DNA of 64,000 bases, from contig NZ_BLIG01000008.1 in assembly GCF_009811415.1 (NCBI RefSeq), positions 1-64,000 of the forward strand. The letters are read 5' to 3'. The translations under genes were made by a program, and so were the position numbers. The DNA comes from Alteromonas sp. KUL106. GTDB lineage: Bacteria; Pseudomonadota; Gammaproteobacteria; Enterobacterales; Alteromonadaceae. Shown piece after piece: positions 47,952 through 55,501 of this stretch (positions within the stretch are counted from its first letter, which is position 1; each line of letters begins with the position of its first letter). The notes beneath the pieces were generated by a model that did not search any database, was not told where the DNA came from, and saw nothing but the letters and a program-made list of their open reading frames with translations.

Positions 47952-48581
47952 TTAAGCCTCCGCTTCTGAACCAATGATGATGTTTGTATCATCAACGAAC
48001 TGATAAGGCGGCACGACTAGGTTTAAAGGTGCCGGCACGTTTTGGAATACACGTCCCGCCATATCAAACTTAGAACCGTGGCATGGGCAGAAGAAACCGT
48101 CAGGAACACCCTCAACATACTCTTCAAATGCACCATCTTTAAGATGCTGTGGAGAGCAACCTAAGTGTGTACAAATACCTACTAGGATCAGGTACTCTTC
48201 TTTCATTGAACGAAAACGGTTTTGAGCAAAAGTTGGTTGCTGCTCAGCTTCAGAGTTAGGATCTTTCAGCTTATCTTCGTGTGCACCCAATTCTTCAAGA
48301 ATTTCTGGCGTACGACGAACAATCCATACCGGCTTGCTTCGCCACATCACACGTACTAACTGTCCAGGCTCAATCCCGCTGATATCTACTTCAACGTCAG
48401 CACCAGCGGCTTTCGCTTTGGCACTAGGATTCCAGGACGCAATAAAAGGCACAGCAGCACCAACGACACCTACACCACCAACGACCGACGTGGCAACGGT
48501 CAAAAACCGACGACGAGTGTTGTTTTCTGGCTGGTTTTCATTGTGTGCAGACTCTGTTGCATCTACAGATACATTGCTCAT
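47952..48581 (-). CDS. petA: Rieske iron-sulfur protein of complex III
   Basis: The 209-residue protein has a twin-arginine signal-anchor (RRRFLTV near residue 23) and the two Rieske boxes CTHLGC (about 137-142) and CPCHGS, which bind the 2Fe-2S cluster. The start at the second ATG (48581) is chosen because GGAG lies 8 bp upstream of it; the first ATG is too close to that ribosome site. Confidence 0.93.
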   Translation of the reverse strand: MSNVSVDATESAHNENQPENNTRRRFLTVATSVVGGVGVVGAAVPFIASWNPSAKAKAAGADVEVDISGIEPGQLVRVMWRSKPVWIVRRTPEILEELGAHEDKLKDPNSEAEQQPTFAQNRFRSMKEEYLILVGICTHLGCSPQHLKDGAFEEYVEGVPDGFFCPCHGSKFDMAGRVFQNVPAPLNLVVPPYQFVDDTNIIIGSEAEA

Positions 48582-48925
48582 CCACATTTCTCCAGGTTTG
48601 GATAATTATGATGTGTAACCCAAGCTTATACTGGTTTTATCACGCTTGAGTCATGCATCATATGGCTTGTCATGATAGCGACGCTACAGCAAAATTTTGC
48701 TGGTTTACGAAGTCACGAAAGTTTTCAAAATTTTCGACCGCAAATGATAAAAGAAAAGCCCTTATAAACACAAGGTTTTACTGATATTTAAGCGATAATT
48801 TAATTCAAAAGGTGTGTTTAGGTTTAGCGAGGTAAATCGCTAAAATCAAGGTTTTGAAGGATATTTGATAGGATAGGCTGTGGAAATTAAACCTTTGTTA
48901 TAAAAATACCTTTGGATGTAGAAAT
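48582..48925. other. petA promoter region
   Basis: The gap between petA and the rpsI terminator has no gene. A possible minus-strand promoter has -10 TATAAG (48625-48630) and -35 ATGACT (48649-48654) 18 bp apart. Short palindromes (gcaaaattttgc) are present; nothing else is recognised. Confidence 0.4.
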
Positions 48926-48952
48926 AAAAAACCCGGCATAAGCCGGGTTTTT
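48926..48952 (-). terminator. rplM-rpsI terminator
   Basis: aaaaacccggc (48927-48937) and gccgggttttt (48942-48952) form an 11-bp stem with a 4-base loop 22 bp past the rpsI stop. Confidence 0.85.
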
Positions 48953-48973
48953 GCAAAACAAAAAGCGTGAAAA

Positions 48974-49366
48974 TTAACGCTTTGAGAATTGTGGACGCTT
49001 ACGCGCTTTGTGAAGACCCACTTTCTTACGTTCAACGCGACGTGCGTCACGAGTAACGAAGCCAGCTTTACGAAGAGCTGGACGTAGTGCTTCATCATAC
49101 TCCATAAGAGCACGAGTAAGACCGTGACGGATTGCGCCCGCTTGACCGTTAGAACCACCACCTTTTACAGTGACGTAAACGTCAAACTTTTCAGTCATCT
49201 CAACAAGTTCAAGTGGCTGACGAACAACCATGCACTCTGTTTCGCGACCAAAGTACTCGTCAAGAGCGCGTTGGTTTACTTTAATGCTACCTGTGCCTGG
49301 ACGTAGGAACACACGAGCAGTAGAACTTTTGCGGCGGCCTGTGCCGTAGTATTGAGTATCTGCCAT
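48974..49366 (-). CDS. rpsI: 30S ribosomal protein S9
   Basis: The 130-residue protein begins [20 protein letters not shown] and ends with the conserved RKRPQFSKR tail that reaches the ribosomal P site. It is cotranscribed with rplM, 12 bp downstream. Confidence 0.97.
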   Translation of the reverse strand: MADTQYYGTGRRKSSTARVFLRPGTGSIKVNQRALDEYFGRETECMVVRQPLELVEMTEKFDVYVTVKGGGSNGQAGAIRHGLTRALMEYDEALRPALRKAGFVTRDARRVERKKVGLHKARKRPQFSKR

Positions 49367-49378
49367 GTTAATAGCTCC

Positions 49379-49807
49379 TTAAATGTCCAAAACTTGTGGT
49401 TGCTGTGCTGCGTGAGAGTGTTCTCCACCAGCGTAAACTTTCATTTTACGGAACATTGCGCGACCTAGAGGGCCTTTTGGCAACATGCCCTTAACTGCTT
49501 TTTCAAGAACCATTTCTGGCTTGTGAGCAATTAGTTTTTCAAAGTTTGTCTCTTTAAGACCACCTGGGTAACCAGAATGCGCATAGTACATTTTGTCTTG
49601 CGCTTTACGGCCTGTTACCGCAATTTTTTCAGCGTTGATTACGATGATGTAATCACCAGTGTCCACGTGAGGTGTGTACTCTGGCTTGTGCTTGCCACGA
49701 AGGCGTAGTGCGATTTCAGAAGCCAAACGGCCTAGAGTTTTGTCTGTGGCGTCTACCACATACCAGTCACGTTGTACCGTTTCTGGCTTAGCAACAAAAG
49801 TTTTCAT
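49379..49807 (-). CDS. rplM: 50S ribosomal protein L13
   Basis: The 142-residue protein is full length ([31 protein letters not shown]). It is an early-assembly protein of the large subunit. It heads the rplM-rpsI operon behind a structured leader. Confidence 0.97.
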   Translation of the reverse strand: MKTFVAKPETVQRDWYVVDATDKTLGRLASEIALRLRGKHKPEYTPHVDTGDYIIVINAEKIAVTGRKAQDKMYYAHSGYPGGLKETNFEKLIAHKPEMVLEKAVKGMLPKGPLGRAMFRKMKVYAGGEHSHAAQQPQVLDI

Positions 49808-49906
49808 TTTTCAAATTCACCCGAATAATATCGTCGTTACTGATTTCTGAACACCAGAAATCACCTTAAAATCAACACAAAGACCCCTTCGAGCCGGCTG
49901 ATTCTT

Positions 49907-49924
49907 CCACCTTCCCAAAGGTGG
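49907..49924 (-). promoter_or_regulatory. hairpin in the rplM leader
   Basis: ccacctt (49907-49913) and aaggtgg (49918-49924) pair exactly around 4 bases, within the roughly 130-nt untranslated leader before rplM. In E. coli L13 represses its own operon; this hairpin is a candidate for that or another control, but the target structure is not proven. Confidence 0.4.
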
Positions 49925-49945
49925 GCGTAACTGGGCAGGGCGCGA

Positions 49946-49975
49946 ATTATACAGGAATTGACATAAATGCGAACC
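49946..49975 (-). promoter_or_regulatory. rplM promoter
   Basis: The minus strand reads a perfect TATAAT -10 (49946-49951) with TTCGCA as a weak -35 about 16-17 bp upstream. Confidence 0.55.
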
Positions 49976-50187
49976 CCTAAGAATAAAAAATATGGATAAA
50001 ATTTAGTCATAGAAAAATTGCTTAAAAATTCGTGAGCACCCCTACCTATTAATAGGCCATTAAAACATCGAGGCCACAGCTCAACGCAGTGCGGGCATTT
50101 ACTATAGGGAGAACAAAGAATGTTACCCAAAAATAAAACTGAAATTATCCCTATTAAACCAACAGTTGTTCTGCTGACATCCGTGTT

Positions 50188-50219
50188 CTTAAGGTTTTCT
50201 TAAGGATTCTGATGTACAC
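50188..50219 (+). promoter_or_regulatory. PmrA/QseB-type box upstream of the two-component operon
   Basis: CTTAAGG repeats at 50188-50194 and 50199-50205 with an 11-bp period, and a possible -10 TACACT at 50214-50219 follows 8 bp later. This is the form of promoters activated by PmrA/QseB-class regulators, where the box replaces the -35. It implies autoregulation of the adjacent regulator. Confidence 0.75.
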
Positions 50220-50251
50220 TTTTGCGGGTAAGAGATTGTCGAGTTTTTTGA

Positions 50252-50917
50252 ATGCGAATATTACTTGTTGAGGACGACAGGCCTCTTTCAGATGCGCTAG
50301 CCTTATCGCTGAGAAATGCTAATTATACCGTTGACTGCACCTATACTGGTGCAGATGCGCTTGCGACCCTGATTATCGGTCAAACCGACATTGTGGTTCT
50401 TGATTTAGGCCTACCCGACACAGATGGCTTAAATGTGCTTAAATCAATACGTAAAAAGAATACGTCGCTTCCCGTATTAATACTCACTGCGCGGGATAAA
50501 ACGTCTGATAAGATCTCTGGGCTTGATGCAGGGGCGGATGATTATTTACCAAAACCCTTTGAAATTGACGAGCTATTAGCCAGACTGCGTGTATTAGAGC
50601 GCCGTCTCGGCACTGCATCACAAACGGTTATCACCATTAGAAATGTTAGTCTTGATACTGCCCATCACACGCTCTTAATTGATAACGAGACTCTTCATTT
50701 ACCAAGGCGAGAACTCATGCTACTGAAAGCACTTATCGAAAATGCCGGTCGGGTATTGAGTAAAACTCAGCTTGAAAACAAGCTTTATGAATGGGGTGAA
50801 GAAGTTGCAAGCAACACAATAGAAGTGCATATCAGCCATTTACGTAAAAAAATGCCTGACAATTTCATCAAAACGATTCGCGGTGTGGGTTACTGTATAT
50901 CTAAATCAGGGGAATGA
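50252..50917 (+). CDS. response regulator, PmrA/QseB class
   Basis: The 221-residue OmpR-family regulator has an intact receiver (D8-D9, phosphoacceptor D51 in LDLGLPDTDG, K101 in KPF) and a winged-helix DNA-binding domain (about 128-218: LPRRELMLLKALIENAGRVLSK). It is most like QseB/PmrA regulators. It is coupled to its kinase gene 2 bp downstream. The CTTAAGG box ahead of its own promoter recurs before two more operons in the next 7 kb. Whether it answers to PmrB-like or QseC-like signals cannot be told. Confidence 0.88.
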   Translation: MRILLVEDDRPLSDALALSLRNANYTVDCTYTGADALATLIIGQTDIVVLDLGLPDTDGLNVLKSIRKKNTSLPVLILTARDKTSDKISGLDAGADDYLPKPFEIDELLARLRVLERRLGTASQTVITIRNVSLDTAHHTLLIDNETLHLPRRELMLLKALIENAGRVLSKTQLENKLYEWGEEVASNTIEVHISHLRKKMPDNFIKTIRGVGYCISKSGE

Positions 50918-50918
50918 A

Positions 50919-52208
50919 TTGTCGTCAATTCGCCGTTTTCTCATCCTTACATTAATCAGCGCGCTCGTCTTGGTTATTTTCAGCGCAGCGCTGCATGGTT
51001 ATCGGGCCACCCTTGATATCTCAAGCACACTGTTAGACGACGAATTACTTGCCCTTTCTAACGCTATTTCTTACTTCGACAGTAATACACAAGAAAACGA
51101 ACAAACGCTGCTTTTTCAGATCTGGAAAAAAGGCGAGCTAGTGAGTAGTTCTACTGATCAACTCTCTACCCCCATCGCCCCTTTCAAACCTGGTTTTGCG
51201 GAAGTGAACGCGCTAGGCACACGGTGGAGAGTTCTAGCCACCTACAAGAAAGAAACCGAGACCTGGTATATGGTAGCTCAACCGGTAAGTAATCGCTTTA
51301 TCCTTACCGATTCACTCACCGTAGCCGCCATTACGCCTTTCATATTAAGTGTTCCTTTGCTCGCTCTTATACTTTTTTTCGGTATCACATGGGGCTTGTC
51401 GCCCTTAAAGCATTTGTCAAAATTGCTAGCAAAGCGAAAAGGCAACGACTTTTCCACCATTGCGCTGTCTAGAGAACCAAGTGAACTTACGCCTGTGGTT
51501 TCTACCATAAATACGATGTTCACACGACTCAGTGCAGCTTTCGAACGTGAACAACAGTTTGCCTCCAATGCTGCACATGAGTTGAGAACGCCATTAAGCG
51601 TAATGAAAATCAACATTCACAACATTGCCAATGAATTGGGCGAAAAAGGTCAAGCACTTAAAACCCTTAAGGCAGATACCGACAGGATGATCCATGCAGT
51701 AAATCAATTCCTCTTATTAACGCGGACCAGTCCTGAGACCTTTATCGAGCAGCGAGAGCCGATTAATGTTCATCATGTGGCTCAAGAAGTGATCAGCGAC
51801 CTCTATGGCAAAATAGAGGATAAAGGGCAAGACATTGCACTTGAGGGAGAAGATGCATGGCTGCAAAGCTCACAGTTTATGTTGTACACGCTGCTTCAAA
51901 ATCTGGTGAGCAATGCGAGTAATTATTCCCCGTACGGGGCGCAAATTGTTATTAATGTGGAACGACATAGCGGCGGTGTGTCGTTAAGTGTATGCGATTC
52001 AGGCCCGGGCATTCCGGCTGACCAACGTGCTGACGTTATAAAACGATTTCAACGAGTCTCAAACAGTAAACCTACAACTGGAAGCGGGTTGGGTTTGGCA
52101 ATTGTTGCTCAGATTGTTGATTTGCATGGTGCCGAGCTTACGCTGCATGAAAGCAAACTAGGTGGTTTAGAAGTACGAGTGGAGTTTTCAAATGACCACG
52201 TACTTTAG
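50919..52208 (+). CDS. sensor histidine kinase, PmrB/QseC class
   Basis: The 429-residue kinase has membrane helices near 6-28 and 135-160, a periplasmic sensor domain of about 105 residues, HisKA with AAHELRTPLS near 220-229, N box NLVSNASNYSP, G1 DSGPGIP and G2 GSGLGLAI. The start is the TTG at 50919, just after ggggaa and the upstream stop; an earlier in-frame ATG lies inside the regulator gene. The periplasmic domain lacks an obvious Fe-binding ExxE motif. It overlaps the cupredoxin gene by 17 bp. Confidence 0.85.
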   Translation: MSSIRRFLILTLISALVLVIFSAALHGYRATLDISSTLLDDELLALSNAISYFDSNTQENEQTLLFQIWKKGELVSSSTDQLSTPIAPFKPGFAEVNALGTRWRVLATYKKETETWYMVAQPVSNRFILTDSLTVAAITPFILSVPLLALILFFGITWGLSPLKHLSKLLAKRKGNDFSTIALSREPSELTPVVSTINTMFTRLSAAFEREQQFASNAAHELRTPLSVMKINIHNIANELGEKGQALKTLKADTDRMIHAVNQFLLLTRTSPETFIEQREPINVHHVAQEVISDLYGKIEDKGQDIALEGEDAWLQSSQFMLYTLLQNLVSNASNYSPYGAQIVINVERHSGGVSLSVCDSGPGIPADQRADVIKRFQRVSNSKPTTGSGLGLAIVAQIVDLHGAELTLHESKLGGLEVRVEFSNDHVL

Positions 52209-52545
52209 GTCGCCCATGACTTTACTTTTTGGTTTTTTTGCTTGCTACATGCCAAGTGCATGGGCGTTACCTGAGGTTGTGGTTGAGATAAAGTCACATC
52301 TATTTTATCCACAAGAAGTCATTGTTCCAGAGGGACAAAAAATAAAACTCACCTTTATCAACTTCGACAATACCCCCGAGGAAATAGATAGCTTTTCCTT
52401 AAATAGAGAGAAGGTGATATTCGCAAACAGTAAAGGCACTATATTTATTGGGCCATTAGCCCCTGGAGAGTACCCATTCTTTGGCGAATTTCACCCCAAT
52501 AGCGCTATAGGAAAAGTCGTCGTCAAAAGCGAGGGGGTTAACTAA
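52192..52545 (+). CDS. periplasmic cupredoxin-like protein
   Basis: The 117-residue precursor has a signal peptide ending AWA-LPE and a compact cupredoxin_1 domain (VVVEIKSHLFYPQEVIVPEGQ..GPLAPGEYPFFGEFHPN). The usual Cys/His/Met copper set is largely absent: one histidine remains in FFGEFHP and no cysteine is visible there. Such domains accompany FTR1-type iron permeases. It is followed 1 bp later by the FTR1-like gene. Confidence 0.7.
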   Translation: MTTYFRSPMTLLFGFFACYMPSAWALPEVVVEIKSHLFYPQEVIVPEGQKIKLTFINFDNTPEEIDSFSLNREKVIFANSKGTIFIGPLAPGEYPFFGEFHPNSAIGKVVVKSEGVN

Positions 52546-52546
52546 C

Positions 52547-53308
52547 ATGCTGATAAACACTGTCGTTCTTTTTCTGCGCGATACCTTACCTATTTTTCTA
52601 CTCTTTAGTGTACTTCTTGCCCTACCGCGAGTTTCCACAGTCACTATTCTATGGCGTTTGCTGGCGCTTGCACTCATCGCTACATTGGCTTATCCAAAGC
52701 TTGGTGTGGTGTCTGAATTTCACGAGGGTGCTGGGTTCGAACTTCTCAAATCGATATTGTTTTTTATTGCGTGGCTTGGCATGTGCTGCCTTGCGTTGTT
52801 GCCTCCCGCAAGATCTATAGCGTTTAGCGTCGGCGTCTCTTTTTTAGTATTGGGAATTGGGTTGCCAAATTCTTTACATTTTTTAGTCTATTTCATCTCA
52901 GAATTATCGAGAAGCAGCGACAGTACGTTGCTACTGTTAGGCACTACTATTGGTCTGGGCATAAGTATCAGCATTGCCATCTTACTGAACGTTTTTCTCA
53001 CCCATTTTGTCAATTTGAAAACAACCTATATCTTTATCTCCGTGTTTGTTGCAGCACAAGCTGCCAATATCGCTTTATTGTTGGAACAAACCGACACATT
53101 TCCCTCACCGACGCAATTATGGGATAGCAGCGGAATTATTAGCGACAACAGCGAGTATGGACATTTGCTTAACGCCCTTGTTGGCTATGAAGCCACCCCC
53201 TCTTTAAGTTATATGATTGTTTTTTTTATTGCGTTGGTCGTTCCCAATGTCATCGCCTTATTTTGCGTAAGACAAAGATCGATCTCTTTCAAGGAGGCCG
53301 CATGCTAA
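52547..53308 (+). CDS. FTR1-like membrane protein without REXXE motif
   Basis: The 253-residue protein has about seven hydrophobic segments and the opening of FTR1 iron permeases (MLINTVVLFLRDTLPIFLL). The iron-binding REGLE motif of true permeases is changed to RDTLP. No second REXXE is present. It may transport another substrate, or serve as a sensor or redox partner for the cupredoxin. Its stop overlaps the next start (ATGCTAA). Confidence 0.6.
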   Translation: MLINTVVLFLRDTLPIFLLFSVLLALPRVSTVTILWRLLALALIATLAYPKLGVVSEFHEGAGFELLKSILFFIAWLGMCCLALLPPARSIAFSVGVSFLVLGIGLPNSLHFLVYFISELSRSSDSTLLLLGTTIGLGISISIAILLNVFLTHFVNLKTTYIFISVFVAAQAANIALLLEQTDTFPSPTQLWDSSGIISDNSEYGHLLNALVGYEATPSLSYMIVFFIALVVPNVIALFCVRQRSISFKEAAC

Positions 53309-54006
53309 ATCGTGCTTTTTTCTCCTTTATCACGTTCTTATTACTGCTCACCGGTCACGCGCATGCAGACAACTTTAACGTAGATAGAGTGTATCACCCC
53401 TACGTACTGCCATTTGAACGCGAGTTTGAATGGCGCCTAACGTCAAGGCAAAACGACAATAGAAACGTGCTGATGCAGCGTTTTTCATTCGGCCATGCTC
53501 TTTCCGAATTTTTAATTTTAGAGGCCTATGTGGTAGGAGCGCGTGACCAGAACGAAGATTTTGGCGTAGAGGGTTACGAATTAGAATTGCGCTGGATGAT
53601 GACCGAACAAGGACAATATTGGGCTGACTGGGGCACATTATTTGAACTTGAAAAAAAGCATAATACGGATGACTGGGAAGTGAAAGCTGGCTTACTTACT
53701 GAAAAAGAGTTTGGCCAATTCAGCCTCACTACAAACATCAGTCTCGTTTATGAATGGGGCGAAACGGTAGCAAATGAATGGGAAAGCGAATTTAAAGCCA
53801 AGTTTAGGTATCGCTGGATCCCTGAAGTACAACCTGGATTGGAAGTATATGTAGCAGAGGACTTTATCGGGGTTGGTCCAGCATTCATGGGTATAAAACG
53901 CTTTGACCGACAGAAACAGTTAAAATGGGAACTGGGCTTCATTGCTGGACTAAATGGTGACAGTAAAGATCACACACTTCGCATGTCGTTGGAATACGAA
54001 TTTTAA
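53302..54006 (+). CDS. outer-membrane beta-barrel-like protein
   Basis: The 234-residue precursor has a signal peptide ending AHA-DNF. The mature part is rich in alternating aromatic strands (EFEWRLTSRQND, ELELRWMM, FKAKFRYRW) and ends in LEYEF, a typical outer-membrane barrel terminus with final phenylalanine. The start at 53302 follows a perfect AAGGAGG. It ends the regulator-kinase-cupredoxin-FTR1-like operon and may form the outer-membrane part of that system. Confidence 0.65.
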   Translation: MLNRAFFSFITFLLLLTGHAHADNFNVDRVYHPYVLPFEREFEWRLTSRQNDNRNVLMQRFSFGHALSEFLILEAYVVGARDQNEDFGVEGYELELRWMMTEQGQYWADWGTLFELEKKHNTDDWEVKAGLLTEKEFGQFSLTTNISLVYEWGETVANEWESEFKAKFRYRWIPEVQPGLEVYVAEDFIGVGPAFMGIKRFDRQKQLKWELGFIAGLNGDSKDHTLRMSLEYEF

Positions 54007-54031
54007 TGCAAGTTTGTACTTTAGCGCCCAA

Positions 54032-54062
54032 CTTAAGCTTCCCTTAAGGTTCGACTTATAAA
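54032..54062 (+). promoter_or_regulatory. second PmrA/QseB-type box
   Basis: CTTAAGC (54032-54038) and CTTAAGG (54043-54049) are 11 bp apart; TATAAA at 54057-54062 lies about 8 bp further, the same geometry as the box at 50188. It precedes the glycosyltransferase operon. Confidence 0.7.
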
Positions 54063-54096
54063 GTGCACGTCATTCGATGATTTACCAAATATTCTT

Positions 54097-54834
54097 ATGC
54101 ACCAGTTTGACGTCAGTGTTGTTTTACCTGCTAAAAATGAAGCCAAAAACCTTTCTGCTTTGTTACGAGAAATTGCAGAAGTGGTTCCAAGTACAACAAC
54201 AGAAATTATTGTTGTTGATGACGGTAGCAGCGACGACTCCCTATCCTTGCTGCATAACCTTTCAAGCACCTTGCCGGTAAGTTGTCGTGTCATCGTCCAC
54301 CCTATGAGCTGCGGTCAAAGCACTTCGGTTTTTCACGGCGTTTTACAGGCAAAAGGAAAGTGGATCATCACCCTTGATGCTGATGGGCAAAACGATCCTG
54401 CTGATATACCGCGACTTATTCGCGCAGCTAAAGAGACTAATGCAGCGCACTTCTGCGTTATCGGACATCGTAAAAAGCGAAAAGATACCTCGTGGAAGCG
54501 ATTTCAGTCTAAAGTTGCCAATCGTGTTCGCCAGTGGGTCCTACAAGACGACACACCAGACACGGGCTGTGGCTTGAAGCTCCTCCCAAGAAGTACCTTT
54601 TTACTTTTGCCCTACTTCGACCATATGCACCGATATATTCCCGCTTTAACTAAAAGGCTTGGGGGAGAAGTGGTATGTGTATCGGTCAATCATCGCGCGC
54701 GCTTAGAAGGTAAATCAAATTACACAGCGTGGAATCGTGGCTGGGCAGGGATCATCGATATGCTTGGCGTCAGATGGCTAATGTACAGAAGCAAGCTTAA
54801 TCACATTGCCAACGGAATGGGTCATGAAGACTAA
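54097..54834 (+). CDS. GT2 polyprenyl-phosphate glycosyltransferase (ArnC/DPM-like)
   Basis: The 245-residue enzyme has the GT-A signatures VVLPAKNEAKNLSALL, VVDDGSSDDS and the metal-binding LDADGQNDP. It resembles dolichyl/undecaprenyl-phosphate sugar synthases but lacks the C-terminal membrane helices of ArnC. It likely loads a sugar onto undecaprenyl phosphate for the ArnT-like transferase two genes on. It overlaps the VTT gene by 11 bp. Confidence 0.75.
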   Translation: MHQFDVSVVLPAKNEAKNLSALLREIAEVVPSTTTEIIVVDDGSSDDSLSLLHNLSSTLPVSCRVIVHPMSCGQSTSVFHGVLQAKGKWIITLDADGQNDPADIPRLIRAAKETNAAHFCVIGHRKKRKDTSWKRFQSKVANRVRQWVLQDDTPDTGCGLKLLPRSTFLLLPYFDHMHRYIPALTKRLGGEVVCVSVNHRARLEGKSNYTAWNRGWAGIIDMLGVRWLMYRSKLNHIANGMGHED

Positions 54835-55501
54835 TGTTCGCCGCCTCAAAAGCGTCATACAGTTTTTCATCGGGGCAGCAAGCATCGCGCTTGTCTGCTA
54901 TGTGTCGCTTGAGGTCACTGGTGAAGTATGGAAGCACGGTGATGATACAGATTGGTTGAATGCCTATATTTCAAATTTAAATTGGCAATCGCTGTGCATG
55001 ATACTGAGTGGTTGTGTTGTACTTTTAACCATGGGTTTTCCCCGTCAGGCTGTCAGTTTTTTTTGCGGAGTGGGCTTTGGCGCATGGCAGGGAGGATTAA
55101 TTGCTTTGTTGCTAACGGTATTGTCTGCATGTATAGCCTATGCATTAGCAAATGGCCCTCTGCGCTCACTTGCCGTCCGTCTTTTAGGTACAAAATTGAA
55201 GCCTGTTGAAAACAAACTGGCCAAGCGAAGTTTTCGCAATGTGCTAATTGTTCGTTTATTCCCTGTTGGCTCTAACTTAATCACAAACGCCGTCGCAGGT
55301 GTGCTAAGCGTTCCGTTTGTCCCGTTTATTGTTGCAAGTGCAATCGGCTTTGCGCCTCAAACTTTTTTGTTTACCTTGCTTGGAAGCGGTTCTCGCTTTG
55401 TCAGCTCCCTCGAACAGCCTTTACAAATTGGTGGCTTAATCATTAGCCTTCTTCTACTTCTATCCTTATCAGGCATTGCTCGTAGGAGTGAGCCGTCGTG
55501 A
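54824..55501 (+). CDS. VTT/DedA-superfamily membrane protein
   Basis: The 225-residue membrane protein has about five to six hydrophobic segments and the VTT-domain motif FPRQAVSFFCGVGFGAWQGG with the later RLFPVGSNLITNAVAG segment near residues 147-162. Relatives in the DedA superfamily act as lipid scramblases or recycle undecaprenyl phosphate and affect polymyxin resistance. Placed between two lipid-linked sugar transferases, a role in carrier-lipid movement is plausible. The start is at the ATG at 54824, overlapping the previous gene. Confidence 0.75.
   Translation: MKTNVRRLKSVIQFFIGAASIALVCYVSLEVTGEVWKHGDDTDWLNAYISNLNWQSLCMILSGCVVLLTMGFPRQAVSFFCGVGFGAWQGGLIALLLTVLSACIAYALANGPLRSLAVRLLGTKLKPVENKLAKRSFRNVLIVRLFPVGSNLITNAVAGVLSVPFVPFIVASAIGFAPQTFLFTLLGSGSRFVSSLEQPLQIGGLIISLLLLLSLSGIARRSEPS

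Noticed and set aside
49861..50130. Minus-strand frame of 89 codons upstream of rplM
   Set aside because: It covers the rplM promoter and leader hairpin, and has no ribosome site or family likeness.
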